This document shows positions 36,438 to 45,385 of a stretch of DNA of 64,000 nt, in pieces. The DNA lies in NCBI RefSeq assembly GCF_000190475.1, contig NZ_AEWH01000059.1:1-64000 (forward strand), read 5' to 3'. Position 1 is the first letter of the stretch, and each line of letters opens with the position of its first letter. Position numbers and translations under genes: made by a program. Under the pieces are notes generated by a model. It was not told the origin of the DNA. It ran no database searches and saw only the letters and a list, made by a program, of their open reading frames with translations. The stretch comes from Ornithinibacillus scapharcae TW25 (GTDB lineage Bacteria > Bacillota > Bacilli > Bacillales > Amphibacillaceae).

Positions 36438-37119
36438 GGATATTATTAAGCTAAATAATGAAATGCGTAAAGAACTTACAGAAGAGAATGAAGCCATTTA
36501 CGGAGATATGTTGGTTTACATTCGGTTAAATGCTAAAAAATCAGAGCAACAAACAGAAGAAGTACTATTAGAGCTATTAGAGCATCTACTACAAGCACAA
36601 AAGGAAGGTAAATCTGCAAAAGATGTATTCGGGAGCGATTTAAAACAATACTGTGAAGAGGTTATAAAGGAAATACCAGGCGAGAAGAAGTCACAAACTC
36701 TTCTATTTGGTACCTATCTAATCTTTCAAATGATTGGTCTAGTAGCTACCGTTTTCGGTGTAGTTAATTATGGGATATACCATTTGTTTGAAATTGGCTA
36801 TGAGCAATTCACGTTTACACTCGGCAAAGGTATCGTTGTTACCATACTTGGTCTAGTTTTACTATTTATTTTTGTCGCTATTGTCCTAAAATGGATGAAG
36901 AGTTCAACATTTAAGCAAAAAAAGCCAAATAAATGGGTTGAGTTTTTACAAATTTGGTTAATTTGTACCGCTTATATCGCACTTACCATCTTCATGCCAT
37001 TCCTTATACCAGATTTTGGTGTTGCCATTCATATACCTAATATCTTTATCATGCTAATTGGGATATTATTTATCCTCTTAGCCATAATTTTAAACAAACG
37101 TTATAGAATTACAAAATAA
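36427..37119 (+). CDS. DUF1129-like membrane protein paired with PadR
   Basis: This 230-residue protein has a soluble N-terminal helical part (about 1-85; KLNNEMRKELTEENEAIYGDM) and four to five transmembrane helices (about 90-110, 130-155, 175-195, 205-225). The layout resembles the DUF1129 family often encoded after PadR regulators, though I cannot confirm the family. Start follows GGGGGAG. No transport motif is visible; a membrane-stress or detoxification role is speculation. Confidence 0.65.
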   Translation: MNSKDIIKLNNEMRKELTEENEAIYGDMLVYIRLNAKKSEQQTEEVLLELLEHLLQAQKEGKSAKDVFGSDLKQYCEEVIKEIPGEKKSQTLLFGTYLIFQMIGLVATVFGVVNYGIYHLFEIGYEQFTFTLGKGIVVTILGLVLLFIFVAIVLKWMKSSTFKQKKPNKWVEFLQIWLICTAYIALTIFMPFLIPDFGVAIHIPNIFIMLIGILFILLAIILNKRYRITK

Positions 37120-37191
37120 AAGAATGAGGCTGGGATAAAAGTGATATAAACTAATTAGAATCTGAACAATACAATAGATAGTGGAAAAACC

Positions 37192-37307
37192 GCACCGGAA
37201 ATATACTTCGCGTTCCGCGGGCGGCTGGTGAGCCTCCTCGTGCTAGCGCACTGTGGGGTCTCACCTATGCCTTTCCTCCCGCAGGAGTCTCCGTATATTA
37301 CCGGTGC
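37192..37307. repeat. GC-rich interspersed repeat-like element with terminal inverted repeats
   Basis: This 116-bp island begins GCACCGGAAATATAC (37192-37206) and ends with its near-perfect complement GTATATTACCGGTGC (37293-37307). Inside are further pairs: GGTGAG (37227-37232) with CTCACC (37260-37265), and GTGC/GCAC (37240-37251). GC content is far above the surroundings. Outer flanks also pair weakly (GAATGAGGCT near 37125 with AGTCTCATTC near 37360). It resembles intergenic repeats I recall from many Bacillaceae genomes. No ORF covers 37120-37361. Confidence 0.6.
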
Positions 37308-37361
37308 TTAATTAAGTTATTGTTCGCTTTTAATTTCGTCTAAATATGGTCCGCCCTAGTC

Positions 37362-38546
37362 TCATTCTTCATCCTCTATAAACTTCAATTCCGGGAGCCA
37401 CATGGACATATGGGCTTTAATTTCCTCGTACCGCTCCTTGGCATTTGGTAACTCTTCATTCGTTAACTGGTACATAGGAATAATCTCATAGTCACGCCAA
37501 TTTTGATATCTCACATAGGTAGGGAGAAATTCCGGAGAATGTACTTCTACGGTTGTTTCTCCTCCTTCTATTGTTTTACGGACATAGAACTTAAACATAC
37601 CACCGACTTGGCGATAAAATTCATCCTGCCCGGAAAGGAAGTTCCCTAACGAGTAGATAACTAATGTCTGATTACCATTCTCACCATAAACCCATTCCAC
37701 TGGTTGTAATACATGGGGGTGATGACCAAGAACAACATCCGCGCCTTCATCCGCAACAAATTGTACTAAGTCTTTTTGATCTTGGTTAGGCAACCGTTCA
37801 TATTCATTTCCAAAATGAAGACCGAGTACGACTATGTCAGCTAAATCCTTTGCTTCTTTAATCTCAGAAGCAATCATTTCTCGATCAATTAAATTAACAA
37901 GGTAATCCTTTCCTTCAGGTACTGGAATCCCATTCGTTCCATAGGTATAAGATAAAATAGCTACAGATATCCCTTCATTTGTTTCCACTACTCGAATACG
38001 ATCACGATCCTGAGAATCTTTATATGCTCCAGAATAGGTCATATCGATTGTTTCCCAATGCTCTATCGCCCGTTGGATAGCCTCTTCTCCTTTATCCAAC
38101 GTGTGATTATTTGCTAATGTAACTACGTTTACACCAGCCCATTTTAAAACGTCACCAACCTCTGTAGGACTATTAAATCTAGGATAAGAGGATAACCCAA
38201 TCTCCTCTCCACCAATCATAGTTTCTTGGTTTGCAATGGAAATAGTGGCGTTACTTAAGTAAGGTTTTACACGCTCCAACATTGGTTTAAAGTCATAACC
38301 GTTCTCTACCTTTGCATCATTATAAACACTATTATGAATAAGCATATCTCCAATAGCGGCAATAGATATTTCTTGTTTCACTTCAATTGGTTCTTTTGGT
38401 TCCTTTTCTATAATTTCCTTTTTCGGGTGGGACCCCGCAGTTCGATTATCAGCCTTACCATTTTTGTCTATATCTCCACCACAGGAAACTAATAGGAAAC
38501 TTAAAAACATAACTACAATGATTCCTAATGCATTATCCCTAATCAT
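37362..38546 (-). CDS. CapA-family (poly-gamma-glutamate synthesis type) lipoprotein
   Basis: This 394-residue lipoprotein has lipobox FLLVSC near residue 22, a charged linker (about 25-55) and a CapA/PgsA metallophosphatase-like domain with IAAIGDMLIH, ANQETMIGG, VVTLANNHTLDKG, VVLGLHFGNEY and VVLGHHPHVLQP. Related proteins attach or synthesise poly-gamma-glutamate capsule, but no capBC genes are near, so the function is open. Start follows AGAGG. The 270 bases upstream hold the palindromes listed next. Confidence 0.85.
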   Translation of the reverse strand: MIRDNALGIIVVMFLSFLLVSCGGDIDKNGKADNRTAGSHPKKEIIEKEPKEPIEVKQEISIAAIGDMLIHNSVYNDAKVENGYDFKPMLERVKPYLSNATISIANQETMIGGEEIGLSSYPRFNSPTEVGDVLKWAGVNVVTLANNHTLDKGEEAIQRAIEHWETIDMTYSGAYKDSQDRDRIRVVETNEGISVAILSYTYGTNGIPVPEGKDYLVNLIDREMIASEIKEAKDLADIVVLGLHFGNEYERLPNQDQKDLVQFVADEGADVVLGHHPHVLQPVEWVYGENGNQTLVIYSLGNFLSGQDEFYRQVGGMFKFYVRKTIEGGETTVEVHSPEFLPTYVRYQNWRDYEIIPMYQLTNEELPNAKERYEEIKAHMSMWLPELKFIEDEE

Positions 38547-38737
38547 CGCAAACGGCCTCTCATACTTTTTTACTAATTATATCACATATTAAGGAAATAA
38601 TTTCCTATTATTTCAAGTTATCTACAAAATTCCATATGCTTGTCTACATCATTAGTCTTAATATGACATTAAACGAGTGTTTGCATTCATGATAAGCCAC
38701 TAATAGTTAAAAAATTAGAGAAAAAGTCGTTAATTGC

Positions 38738-38780
38738 TAATGTATAATATTCCTATGAAAGATAGGAATATTATACATTA
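38738..38780. repeat. Perfect 19-bp AT-rich inverted repeat
   Basis: TAATGTATAATATTCCTAT (38738-38756) and its exact complement (38762-38780) flank the loop GAAAG. It sits immediately beyond the thiolase terminator and about 190 bases before capA. A perfect 19-bp stem of this composition is not a normal terminator (no T-run). Confidence 0.8.
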
Positions 38781-38782
38781 AG

Positions 38783-38807
38783 ACAACCGCACTATCTTTG
38801 CGGTTGT
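38783..38807 (-). terminator. Probable terminator after the thiolase gene
   Basis: ACAACCGCA pairs perfectly with TGCGGTTGT around a 7-base loop, 10 bases after the thiolase stop. The T-run is on the plus side only, so termination on the minus strand may be weak. Confidence 0.55.
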
Positions 38808-38817
38808 TTTAAATAGA

Positions 38818-39969
38818 CTATACAATTCTTTCAATAATCGTGGCATTTGCCATGCCCATCCCTTCGCAAATGGCTAATAATCCGTATCGGCCATTTATTC
38901 GCTCCAGTTCATAAAGTAGAGAAGTCATAAGCTTTGTTCCTGTGGCGCCTAAAGGGTGTCCTAAAGCAATCGCTCCACCATTAACATTAAGCTTCTCTGG
39001 GTCTGCTCCTATCTCTTCCAACCATGCCATTGGTACAGGTGCGAAAGCCTCGTTCACCTCATATCTATCCATATCAGTAATAGATAATCCCGAAAGTTCT
39101 AAGACTCGTTGTGTTGCTGGGATTGGCCCTGTCAACATAAGTGTTGGATCTGAACCAACAACCGTTCTTGCTACAATTCTAGCTCTTGGCTTTAACCCTA
39201 ATTCTTTTGCCTTCTCCCCAGACATCAATAATACAGCACTTGCGCCATCACTCATCTGGCTAGCATTTCCCGCCGTAATAACCCCTTCCTCTTGAAAAAC
39301 GGACTTTAGATTCGACAATGCTTCCATGGACGTGTCTTTTCTTGGGCCTTCGTCAACTTGAAATGTATATTGGTTGCCTTCTTTATCCTCTACTTCAATC
39401 GGAAGTATTTCGGCTTTGAAATTGCCTTTCTCAATCGCGCCCAAAGCCTTCTGGTGACTCAACAGGGAATATTCATCAAGTTGTTCTCTCGTAAAACCCC
39501 ACTTCTCCGCGATTTTTTCTGAGGATACCCCTTGATTAACTATCAAGTATTTTTTACGTAACTTTTCACTTGGTTTTATGTCCTTCATATTGGAAAACAT
39601 TGGCGCTCGTGTCATGCTTTCTACTCCACCTGCGATGACGATATCCATGTCACCTGCTGCAATAGCTTGTGCAGCAAAATGCATTGCTTGCTGACTTGAG
39701 CCACACTGTCGATCAATTGTTACACCAGGAACATGGATGGGGAAACCAGCAATAAGTGCTGCTGTTCGTGCAATATTACCACCTTGTTCATTGACCTGTG
39801 TTACACATCCTAAGATAACATCCTCCACATTCTGTTTCGGAACACTCGTCCGTTTCATTAAGGCATCTAATACTATTGCAGCAAGATCATCGGGACGCAC
39901 ATTCGCTAATGCACCACCTTTTCGTCCTACAGCCGTTCGTATACCGTCCACAATTACTACCTCTCGCAT
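38818..39969 (-). CDS. Acetyl-CoA C-acyltransferase (thiolase)
   Basis: This 383-residue cytoplasmic thiolase has the nucleophile Cys89 in DRQCGSSQQAMH, His in GGAIALGHPLGATG and the second Cys in CEGMGMA near the C-terminus. It cleaves 3-ketoacyl-CoA with CoA (beta-oxidation) or condenses two acetyl-CoA; sequence alone does not say which. The start at 39969 follows GGAGG at 7 bases. No acyl-CoA dehydrogenase or hydratase adjoins it. Confidence 0.92.
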   Translation of the reverse strand: MREVVIVDGIRTAVGRKGGALANVRPDDLAAIVLDALMKRTSVPKQNVEDVILGCVTQVNEQGGNIARTAALIAGFPIHVPGVTIDRQCGSSQQAMHFAAQAIAAGDMDIVIAGGVESMTRAPMFSNMKDIKPSEKLRKKYLIVNQGVSSEKIAEKWGFTREQLDEYSLLSHQKALGAIEKGNFKAEILPIEVEDKEGNQYTFQVDEGPRKDTSMEALSNLKSVFQEEGVITAGNASQMSDGASAVLLMSGEKAKELGLKPRARIVARTVVGSDPTLMLTGPIPATQRVLELSGLSITDMDRYEVNEAFAPVPMAWLEEIGADPEKLNVNGGAIALGHPLGATGTKLMTSLLYELERINGRYGLLAICEGMGMANATIIERIV

Positions 39970-40121
39970 ACTTACACCTCCAAAGTCTTCATTCACATTA
40001 TAGGTTATAAATTCAAACAATTCTATATATTATATCACCGAAAAAATTTAAGTTAAAATGAAACTATAATGGACCTTTTTCGTATAGAATGGAAGTAGAT
40101 ATGGAAAAGGAGGTATAACTC

Positions 40122-40556
40122 ATGAGGCGTATAGCAGAAGTAACACTCGGCGTTATCGGTGCTGTTTTTTATTTAATCTCTTTATTCTTTGGTTTTATCA
40201 GAATTTGGGCCGAAAATAATAAAGGTTACATTCAAGATATCATGCTTAATAACCCAGAGGAATTTCCGTTAACACCAGCAGAGGTAGATGTTGTAGAAAA
40301 TATATTTAACATTGACTTAGCACGTGGTGGTACTCTACTTATTATTTTACCGATTGTAGCCATTATCTTAGGTATTATAGCGATGGTATTAATAAAAGGG
40401 AACAAGCAACCTGTAGCAGCTGGGATAATTTTTATTGCAACTGGGGTTCTCTATGTCATCCTCACAGTTGGTGGTGGTATTCTAAGTGGAATACTATACT
40501 TAATTGCTGGTATCTTGTGTTTAGCTCGAAAACCAAAACAACAACTCGAGAATTAA
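40122..40556 (+). CDS. DUF4064-type membrane protein
   Basis: This 144-residue protein has four predicted helices (about 7-27, 65-90, 98-115, 118-138) and an extracytoplasmic loop (about 28-65) after TM1. The MRRIAEVTLGVIGAVFYLI start and four-helix layout fit DUF4064, found in many Firmicutes; no function is known. It starts after AAAGGAGG. The 180 bases downstream hold nothing I can name. Confidence 0.7.
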   Translation: MRRIAEVTLGVIGAVFYLISLFFGFIRIWAENNKGYIQDIMLNNPEEFPLTPAEVDVVENIFNIDLARGGTLLIILPIVAIILGIIAMVLIKGNKQPVAAGIIFIATGVLYVILTVGGGILSGILYLIAGILCLARKPKQQLEN

Positions 40557-40739
40557 CTCAAATCAGGAAGTTTTTTAATAGGGCTAGATATAATCCGTAT
40601 TTCTCATTACGTGTGCGGTAAAATAGTGACTCTTTCCTATCTATCTAAATAGGAGATTAGACTCACACATTGTGATTTTTGTGGTATATAATATATACAA
40701 ATATCCTTTCTGAAGGAAGTCTCCCTTTGAGGTGTTAAC

Positions 40740-40922
40740 ATGAAACGCTTTTTAACTGCAATTTTCCTTGCTCTAGGTGCATTAATACTAACGTTTGGAT
40801 TGCAATTAGATTTGCAATGGACTGGAGCAGTAACATGGGGGCTAACCCTGATTTGCTTAATTTTTGCAGCGTATTTTACGAAATATATCCCAGATGAAAA
40901 ACGGTCTAAAAAAAGAAAATAA
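40740..40922 (+). CDS. Small two-helix membrane protein
   Basis: This 60-residue protein has two hydrophobic helices (about 5-22 and 30-47) and a basic C-terminus (DEKRSKKRK). I do not recognise a family. The reading frame is supported by the GAGGTG site before its ATG and by the strong terminator immediately after its stop. Confidence 0.65.
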   Translation: MKRFLTAIFLALGALILTFGLQLDLQWTGAVTWGLTLICLIFAAYFTKYIPDEKRSKKRK

Positions 40923-40966
40923 TAATCATTCCGTGAGGGGAGCTACTCCCCCACGGAATGATTATT
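40921..40966. terminator. Bidirectional terminator between the small membrane protein and alpha-glucosidase genes
   Basis: A 19-bp stem (AATAATCATTCCGTG plus GGGG with one bulged A) has a 7-base loop; it overlaps the upstream stop codon and lies between convergent genes. Confidence 0.85.
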
Positions 40967-40991
40967 GTCCCTGCTAGCTTAGCCCTTATCA

Positions 40992-42674
40992 TTATTCTCC
41001 TAAATATACAATTGCTTCGTATGGTTTTAATGTAAGGTTTTTTAATTCACTCAAGTTTCGATTTGCATAATTGGATATAAGGATTTTTTTCGCCTTAAAC
41101 TCTAAATTCCCCGGTACATTCCACGTAATCTCTTTTTCCGTGAAATTCGTTATCACTAATAACTTCTCTTCCCCTAATGTTCGTAGATAAGTAAAGCTTT
41201 CCTTATCTTCTGGATGCATTAACTGATAATCTCCATAGACAATAATGGGATGTTGTTTTCTTAGCTTGATGAGCTTTCGATAATAATGGAAAATAGACTT
41301 CGGATCCGCTACTGCCGCTTCCGCATTAATTTCTTTATAATTGGAATTCACGTTAATCCAAGGCTCACCAGTTGTGAATCCACCGTTAGGTTTATTATTC
41401 CATTGGAAAGGAGTTCTGGCATTATCCCTCCCCTTCACATATATCGATTGCATCACTTGATCATGGTTTTCCTGTCTATCTAGGACCTTTTCTTTATACA
41501 TATTTAAAATCTCAATATCTCGGTAGTCATTAATGGAAGCAAATTTTACATTTGTCATACCAATCTCCTCCCCTTGATAAATATAGGGGGTACCTTGTAG
41601 CATGTGGAGGAATGTAGCTAGCATTTTAGCTGATTCCACACGATAAGTAGTGTCATTTCCAAACCTTGAAACAACACGTGGTTGATCGTGATTATTCAAA
41701 TATAGGCTATTCCAACCAACCCCATGTAAACCGGTTTGCCACTTCGTTATATTACTTTTTAAGTCCCTTAAATCTAATGGCTTAAGATCCCACTTCCCAC
41801 CTGGTCCAGAGTCAAGATCCATATGTTCAAATTGAAATACCATATTTAGTTCATTTCGTTCTGGATTGGTATATTTTTTCGCTTCTTCTACATCAACACC
41901 AGGCATCTCACCAACTGTCATGACTTCATATTTGGAAAGTACCTCTTGGTGCACCTCCTGCAGATAATCGTGTATTCGCGGTCCATTTTTAAAGAAACGA
42001 CTACCTGAAACATATGGCTCGCCATTTGGATTAGGGGCATCTGGAAGTTCAGGAACCTTTGAAATAAAGTTAATGACATCCATTCTAAACCCATCAATTC
42101 CTTTATCCAACCACCATCTCATCATTGAATAAATTTCATCACGAAGTTTTTCATTTTCCCAGTTTAAGTCGGGTTGTTTTTTACTAAAAATATGTAGGTA
42201 ATACTCATCTGTTTCTGAATCGTACTCCCAAGCGGAGCCACTAAATGTAGATTTCCAGTTGTTAGGCTCCTTCCCTTCCTTTCCAGGTCGCCAAATATAA
42301 TAATCACGGTATGCATTATCCTTTGATTTTCGGGATTCAATAAACCATTGATGCTCATCAGATGAATGATTCACCACAAGATCCATCATTAATTTCATAT
42401 CACGTTGATGAATCTCCTCTAAAAGTTTTTCCCAATCTGTCATAGTGCCGAACTCTTTCATAATCGCTTGATAATTAGATATATCATAGCCATTATCATC
42501 ATTTGGTGATTGGTATACTGGAGATAGCCAAATAACGTCAACTCCAAGTTCTTTTAGATAATCTAGTTTTTGAATGATTCCATTGATATCCCCGATACCA
42601 TCTCCATTACTATCATAAAAACTTCTTGGGTAAATTTGATAGACGACTGATTCTTTCCACCATGCTTTCTTCAT
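40992..42674 (-). CDS. GH13 alpha-glucosidase / oligo-1,6-glucosidase (MalL-like)
   Basis: This 560-residue cytoplasmic GH13 enzyme has the nucleophile Asp in GIDGFRMDVINF, the acid/base Glu in VMTVGEMPG, the transition-state Asp in LNNHDQPR, and DLVVNHSSDEH. It hydrolyses alpha-1,6 or alpha-1,4 glucosidic bonds of isomaltose-type sugars. The valine after the catalytic Asp fits alpha-1,6 preference. The start at 42674 follows GGAGGG. It lies downstream of treR behind a terminator; a cre-like palindrome GCAACGTTC (near 42727) precedes it. Confidence 0.88.
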   Translation of the reverse strand: MKKAWWKESVVYQIYPRSFYDSNGDGIGDINGIIQKLDYLKELGVDVIWLSPVYQSPNDDNGYDISNYQAIMKEFGTMTDWEKLLEEIHQRDMKLMMDLVVNHSSDEHQWFIESRKSKDNAYRDYYIWRPGKEGKEPNNWKSTFSGSAWEYDSETDEYYLHIFSKKQPDLNWENEKLRDEIYSMMRWWLDKGIDGFRMDVINFISKVPELPDAPNPNGEPYVSGSRFFKNGPRIHDYLQEVHQEVLSKYEVMTVGEMPGVDVEEAKKYTNPERNELNMVFQFEHMDLDSGPGGKWDLKPLDLRDLKSNITKWQTGLHGVGWNSLYLNNHDQPRVVSRFGNDTTYRVESAKMLATFLHMLQGTPYIYQGEEIGMTNVKFASINDYRDIEILNMYKEKVLDRQENHDQVMQSIYVKGRDNARTPFQWNNKPNGGFTTGEPWINVNSNYKEINAEAAVADPKSIFHYYRKLIKLRKQHPIIVYGDYQLMHPEDKESFTYLRTLGEEKLLVITNFTEKEITWNVPGNLEFKAKKILISNYANRNLSELKNLTLKPYEAIVYLGE

Positions 42675-42760
42675 GTTGTATCCCTCCAATGATTTATAAG
42701 TCACCATAACCTCACTGATCGTTATGCAACGTTCTCATACCAATTCTCAACTACCAAAAA

Positions 42761-42805
42761 GAGGAATGTCTCTATTTGATGGCATCATACCTAGAGACAT
42801 CCCCC
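42761..42805 (-). terminator. Terminator of the tre operon
   Basis: A 14-bp stem (GAGGAATGTCTCTA with its partner, two G-U pairs) has a 17-base loop and is followed by TTTTT on the minus strand, directly after the treR stop. Confidence 0.85.
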
Positions 42806-43516
42806 TTACTTTACTCTTCTCGCAAAATCTATAAAGCGAAACTTATCTGGCCTATGTCTTGATTCTGTATATTGGAATAGGCTGGCATCATCTAAATAAA
42901 CCAAGCTTTTAATGACCACTATTACGTTATAACCATCCACATCTAATAGCATTCTATCTTCATCGGTTACTTTTTCTACTACAATTTCTTTATGAGCGAA
43001 TCCGATAGAGAGTCCTAACTCGTTCTCGATATACTCATAAATAGAATTTCGACAAATTTCCACAGGGAGAAGAGGAACATATTCTTCTGTAAAATAATCC
43101 TTATCCAAAATAATTCTTTCACCGGATATTTCACGCACCCTTTTTGTTCCCCAAACAGGCTGGTTATTAATATCCAATTGATTATAAACAGCATGGCCCT
43201 TTTCTATGTATTCGATTGATTCGACTATCGTTTTACTTCTTAAATTCAAATTGTTAGCTATTTCTTTAAAGCTAACAATCCCAGATACAGGGAGAGAGAA
43301 CTTATGAACATCAAGTATCATAGATCCCTTCCCTTGAATCTTTTGAATATAGCCATTCTGGGATAGTAAATTAAGTGCCTTTCTGACTGTTTCTCTGGAT
43401 GTATTATAGGTTTCTGCTAGTTCATTTTCTGAAGGTAGCATATCATTAGCTTCCCATACTTTATGGTCGATTTTATTAGCCAATTCTTCATAGATCTTTA
43501 CATATTTTTTTTGCAT
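42806..43516 (-). CDS. treR: Trehalose operon repressor TreR (GntR family)
   Basis: This 236-residue repressor has an N-terminal GntR winged helix (MLPSENELAETYNTSRETVRKALNLL) and a C-terminal UTRA effector domain (about 90-235) that in B. subtilis binds trehalose-6-phosphate. It is encoded 12 bases after treC in the operon it controls. Matching operators lie before treP (47323-47375). Confidence 0.93.
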   Translation of the reverse strand: MQKKYVKIYEELANKIDHKVWEANDMLPSENELAETYNTSRETVRKALNLLSQNGYIQKIQGKGSMILDVHKFSLPVSGIVSFKEIANNLNLRSKTIVESIEYIEKGHAVYNQLDINNQPVWGTKRVREISGERIILDKDYFTEEYVPLLPVEICRNSIYEYIENELGLSIGFAHKEIVVEKVTDEDRMLLDVDGYNVIVVIKSLVYLDDASLFQYTESRHRPDKFRFIDFARRVK

Positions 43517-43528
43517 TATTTCCCTCTT

Positions 43529-45187
43529 TTATTTTGCATAGTACACGATTGACTCATACGGTCTTAACTGTAAACGAGCGGAAATAGGAGAATCGAAGTA
43601 ATTGGAAAGTAAAATCTCAGTTCCTTCTTTTAATTGCAACGGTAGATTCACTTCAACTTCCGTATCGTAGAAGTTGTTTACAACGATCAACTGTTCCCCA
43701 TTCCAGTTGCGTGTATAAGCAAATATTTGTGGATCATCATCTAGTAGTAATTGATAATCCCCATAGGTAATAATATCATATTTCTTCCGTAAATCGATCA
43801 AGGCTTGATAATGATTAAAGGTAGAATTATGCGTTTTTAGCTCTTCTTCTACATTAATCTCCTGGTAATTAGGAGAAGGCTGAATCCACGGCTGTCCATC
43901 AGTAAAGCCTGCATTTTCTTCTGCCGACCATTGCATAGGAGTACGAGCATTATCTCGAGATTTTTGTCGTAAGATATCCAAGATTTCTTCCTCAGTTTTA
44001 CCTTCTTGTTGTAGTAATTTATATGCATTTAAAGATTCTACATCACGATAGTCATCTATATGGTTGAAATTTGGATTAGTCATTCCAATCTCTTCGCCTT
44101 GATAAATATAAGGAGTTCCCTTCATCATATGAATAACAGTCGCAAGCATTTTAGCTGATTCCAGACGATATTCCTTATCGTTACCAAGTCTAGAGACCAC
44201 TCTTGGCTGGTCATGATTACACCAGAATAACGCATTCCAACCTCCACCCTCATGCATGCCTACTTGCCAATCAGATAAGATTTTCTTTAATTCAATGAAA
44301 TCAAATGGTGCCTTTGTCCACTTTTCACCATTTTCATAGTCCACTTTTAAATGGTGGAACTGAAACGTCATCGCTAATTCTTGGCGCTCAGGCCTCGTAT
44401 ATAATACGCAATTTTCTAATGTCGTTGATGACATCTCACCAACCGTCATCATTCCATATGGAGAAAAGGCCTTTTGATTTAACAAGTGCAAATATTCATG
44501 AACTCGAGGTCCATCCGTATAATACTTTCTACCATCACCAGTTGTATCATTGGGGAATTCTTGATCTTTTGATATTAAGTTAATGACATCCAAGCGGAAA
44601 CCATCAATCCCTTTTTCCGCCCAAAACTGAATCATTTCAATCACTTTTTCACGAAGCTGTTCATTTTCCCAGTTCAAATCAGCTTGCGTAACATCAAATA
44701 AGTGAAGGTAGTATTGACCTGTTTTTTCATCAAATTGCCATGCAGGACCTCCGAATTTTGATACCCAGTTATTCGGAACATCCCCGTCAACAGCATCTTT
44801 CCAAATATAAAAATCCCGGTAAGGATTATCCTTTGAAGATGATGCTTCTTTGAACCATTCATGTTCTGTCGAAGTATGATTGATGACTAAGTCCATAATT
44901 AATCTCATACCACGTTTATGTGTTTCTTCCAATAGTTGTTCAAAGTCTTCCATTGTTCCATATCTTGGATCAATCTCATAATAATCGCTTATATCATAAC
45001 CATTATCCTTTTGCGGTGATTGATAAACAGGCGTCAACCACAAAACGTCGACACCTAGTTTATGTAGATAATCCAACTTCTCTATAATCCCTTGAATATC
45101 ACCCATACCGTTTCCGGTAGTGTCTTTGAAACTTTTTGGATAGATCTGGTAGACTACTGCTTTTTTCCACCAAGCTTCTTCCTGCAT
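43529..45187 (-). CDS. treC: Alpha,alpha-phosphotrehalase (trehalose-6-phosphate hydrolase)
   Basis: This 552-residue cytoplasmic GH13 enzyme splits trehalose-6-phosphate into glucose and glucose-6-phosphate. Motifs: DLVINHTSTEHEWF, catalytic Asp in GFRLDVINLI, Glu in MTVGEMSS, Asp in WCNHDQPRVVSR. Identity as phosphotrehalase rests mainly on its place between the trehalose PTS and treR; it is close to the neighbouring alpha-glucosidase. The ATG at 45187 has AGGAG seven bases upstream; a GTG three codons earlier overlaps that site. B. subtilis calls it treA. Confidence 0.92.
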   Translation of the reverse strand: MQEEAWWKKAVVYQIYPKSFKDTTGNGMGDIQGIIEKLDYLHKLGVDVLWLTPVYQSPQKDNGYDISDYYEIDPRYGTMEDFEQLLEETHKRGMRLIMDLVINHTSTEHEWFKEASSSKDNPYRDFYIWKDAVDGDVPNNWVSKFGGPAWQFDEKTGQYYLHLFDVTQADLNWENEQLREKVIEMIQFWAEKGIDGFRLDVINLISKDQEFPNDTTGDGRKYYTDGPRVHEYLHLLNQKAFSPYGMMTVGEMSSTTLENCVLYTRPERQELAMTFQFHHLKVDYENGEKWTKAPFDFIELKKILSDWQVGMHEGGGWNALFWCNHDQPRVVSRLGNDKEYRLESAKMLATVIHMMKGTPYIYQGEEIGMTNPNFNHIDDYRDVESLNAYKLLQQEGKTEEEILDILRQKSRDNARTPMQWSAEENAGFTDGQPWIQPSPNYQEINVEEELKTHNSTFNHYQALIDLRKKYDIITYGDYQLLLDDDPQIFAYTRNWNGEQLIVVNNFYDTEVEVNLPLQLKEGTEILLSNYFDSPISARLQLRPYESIVYYAK

Positions 45188-45343
45188 TCTATTCACTCCT
45201 ATTTTTCTGTCTTATCCCGCATCTAACTCCACAGGCCGACTATAAACATTACGTCTAAATGTCGGATACCTCCACTAAAGCAAATGAGGTTACAAAGATG
45301 TTAAGTGGTAATCTGCAAGTCAATGTCCGTTGATTACAGGCAT

Positions 45344-45375
45344 CACTCAGGGGGGAGCATTTCCCCCACTGAATG
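45344..45375 (-). terminator. Hairpin between treP and treC
   Basis: CACTCAGGGGGG pairs with CCCCC(A)CTGAATG around a short loop, just after the treP stop. There is no T-run, so it is more likely a processing or partial-termination hairpin that sets treP and treC levels. Confidence 0.5.
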
Positions 45376-45385
45376 AAGTGTCACC

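Noticed and set aside
37362-38546. Capsule (poly-gamma-glutamate) biosynthesis cluster
   Set aside because: Only a CapA-family lipoprotein is present; no pgsB/C or capD gene is near.
40992-45187. Two GH13 genes as a recent tandem duplication
   Set aside because: They share motifs but differ strongly in sequence and are separated by treR and a terminator; both are ordinary members of distinct subgroups.
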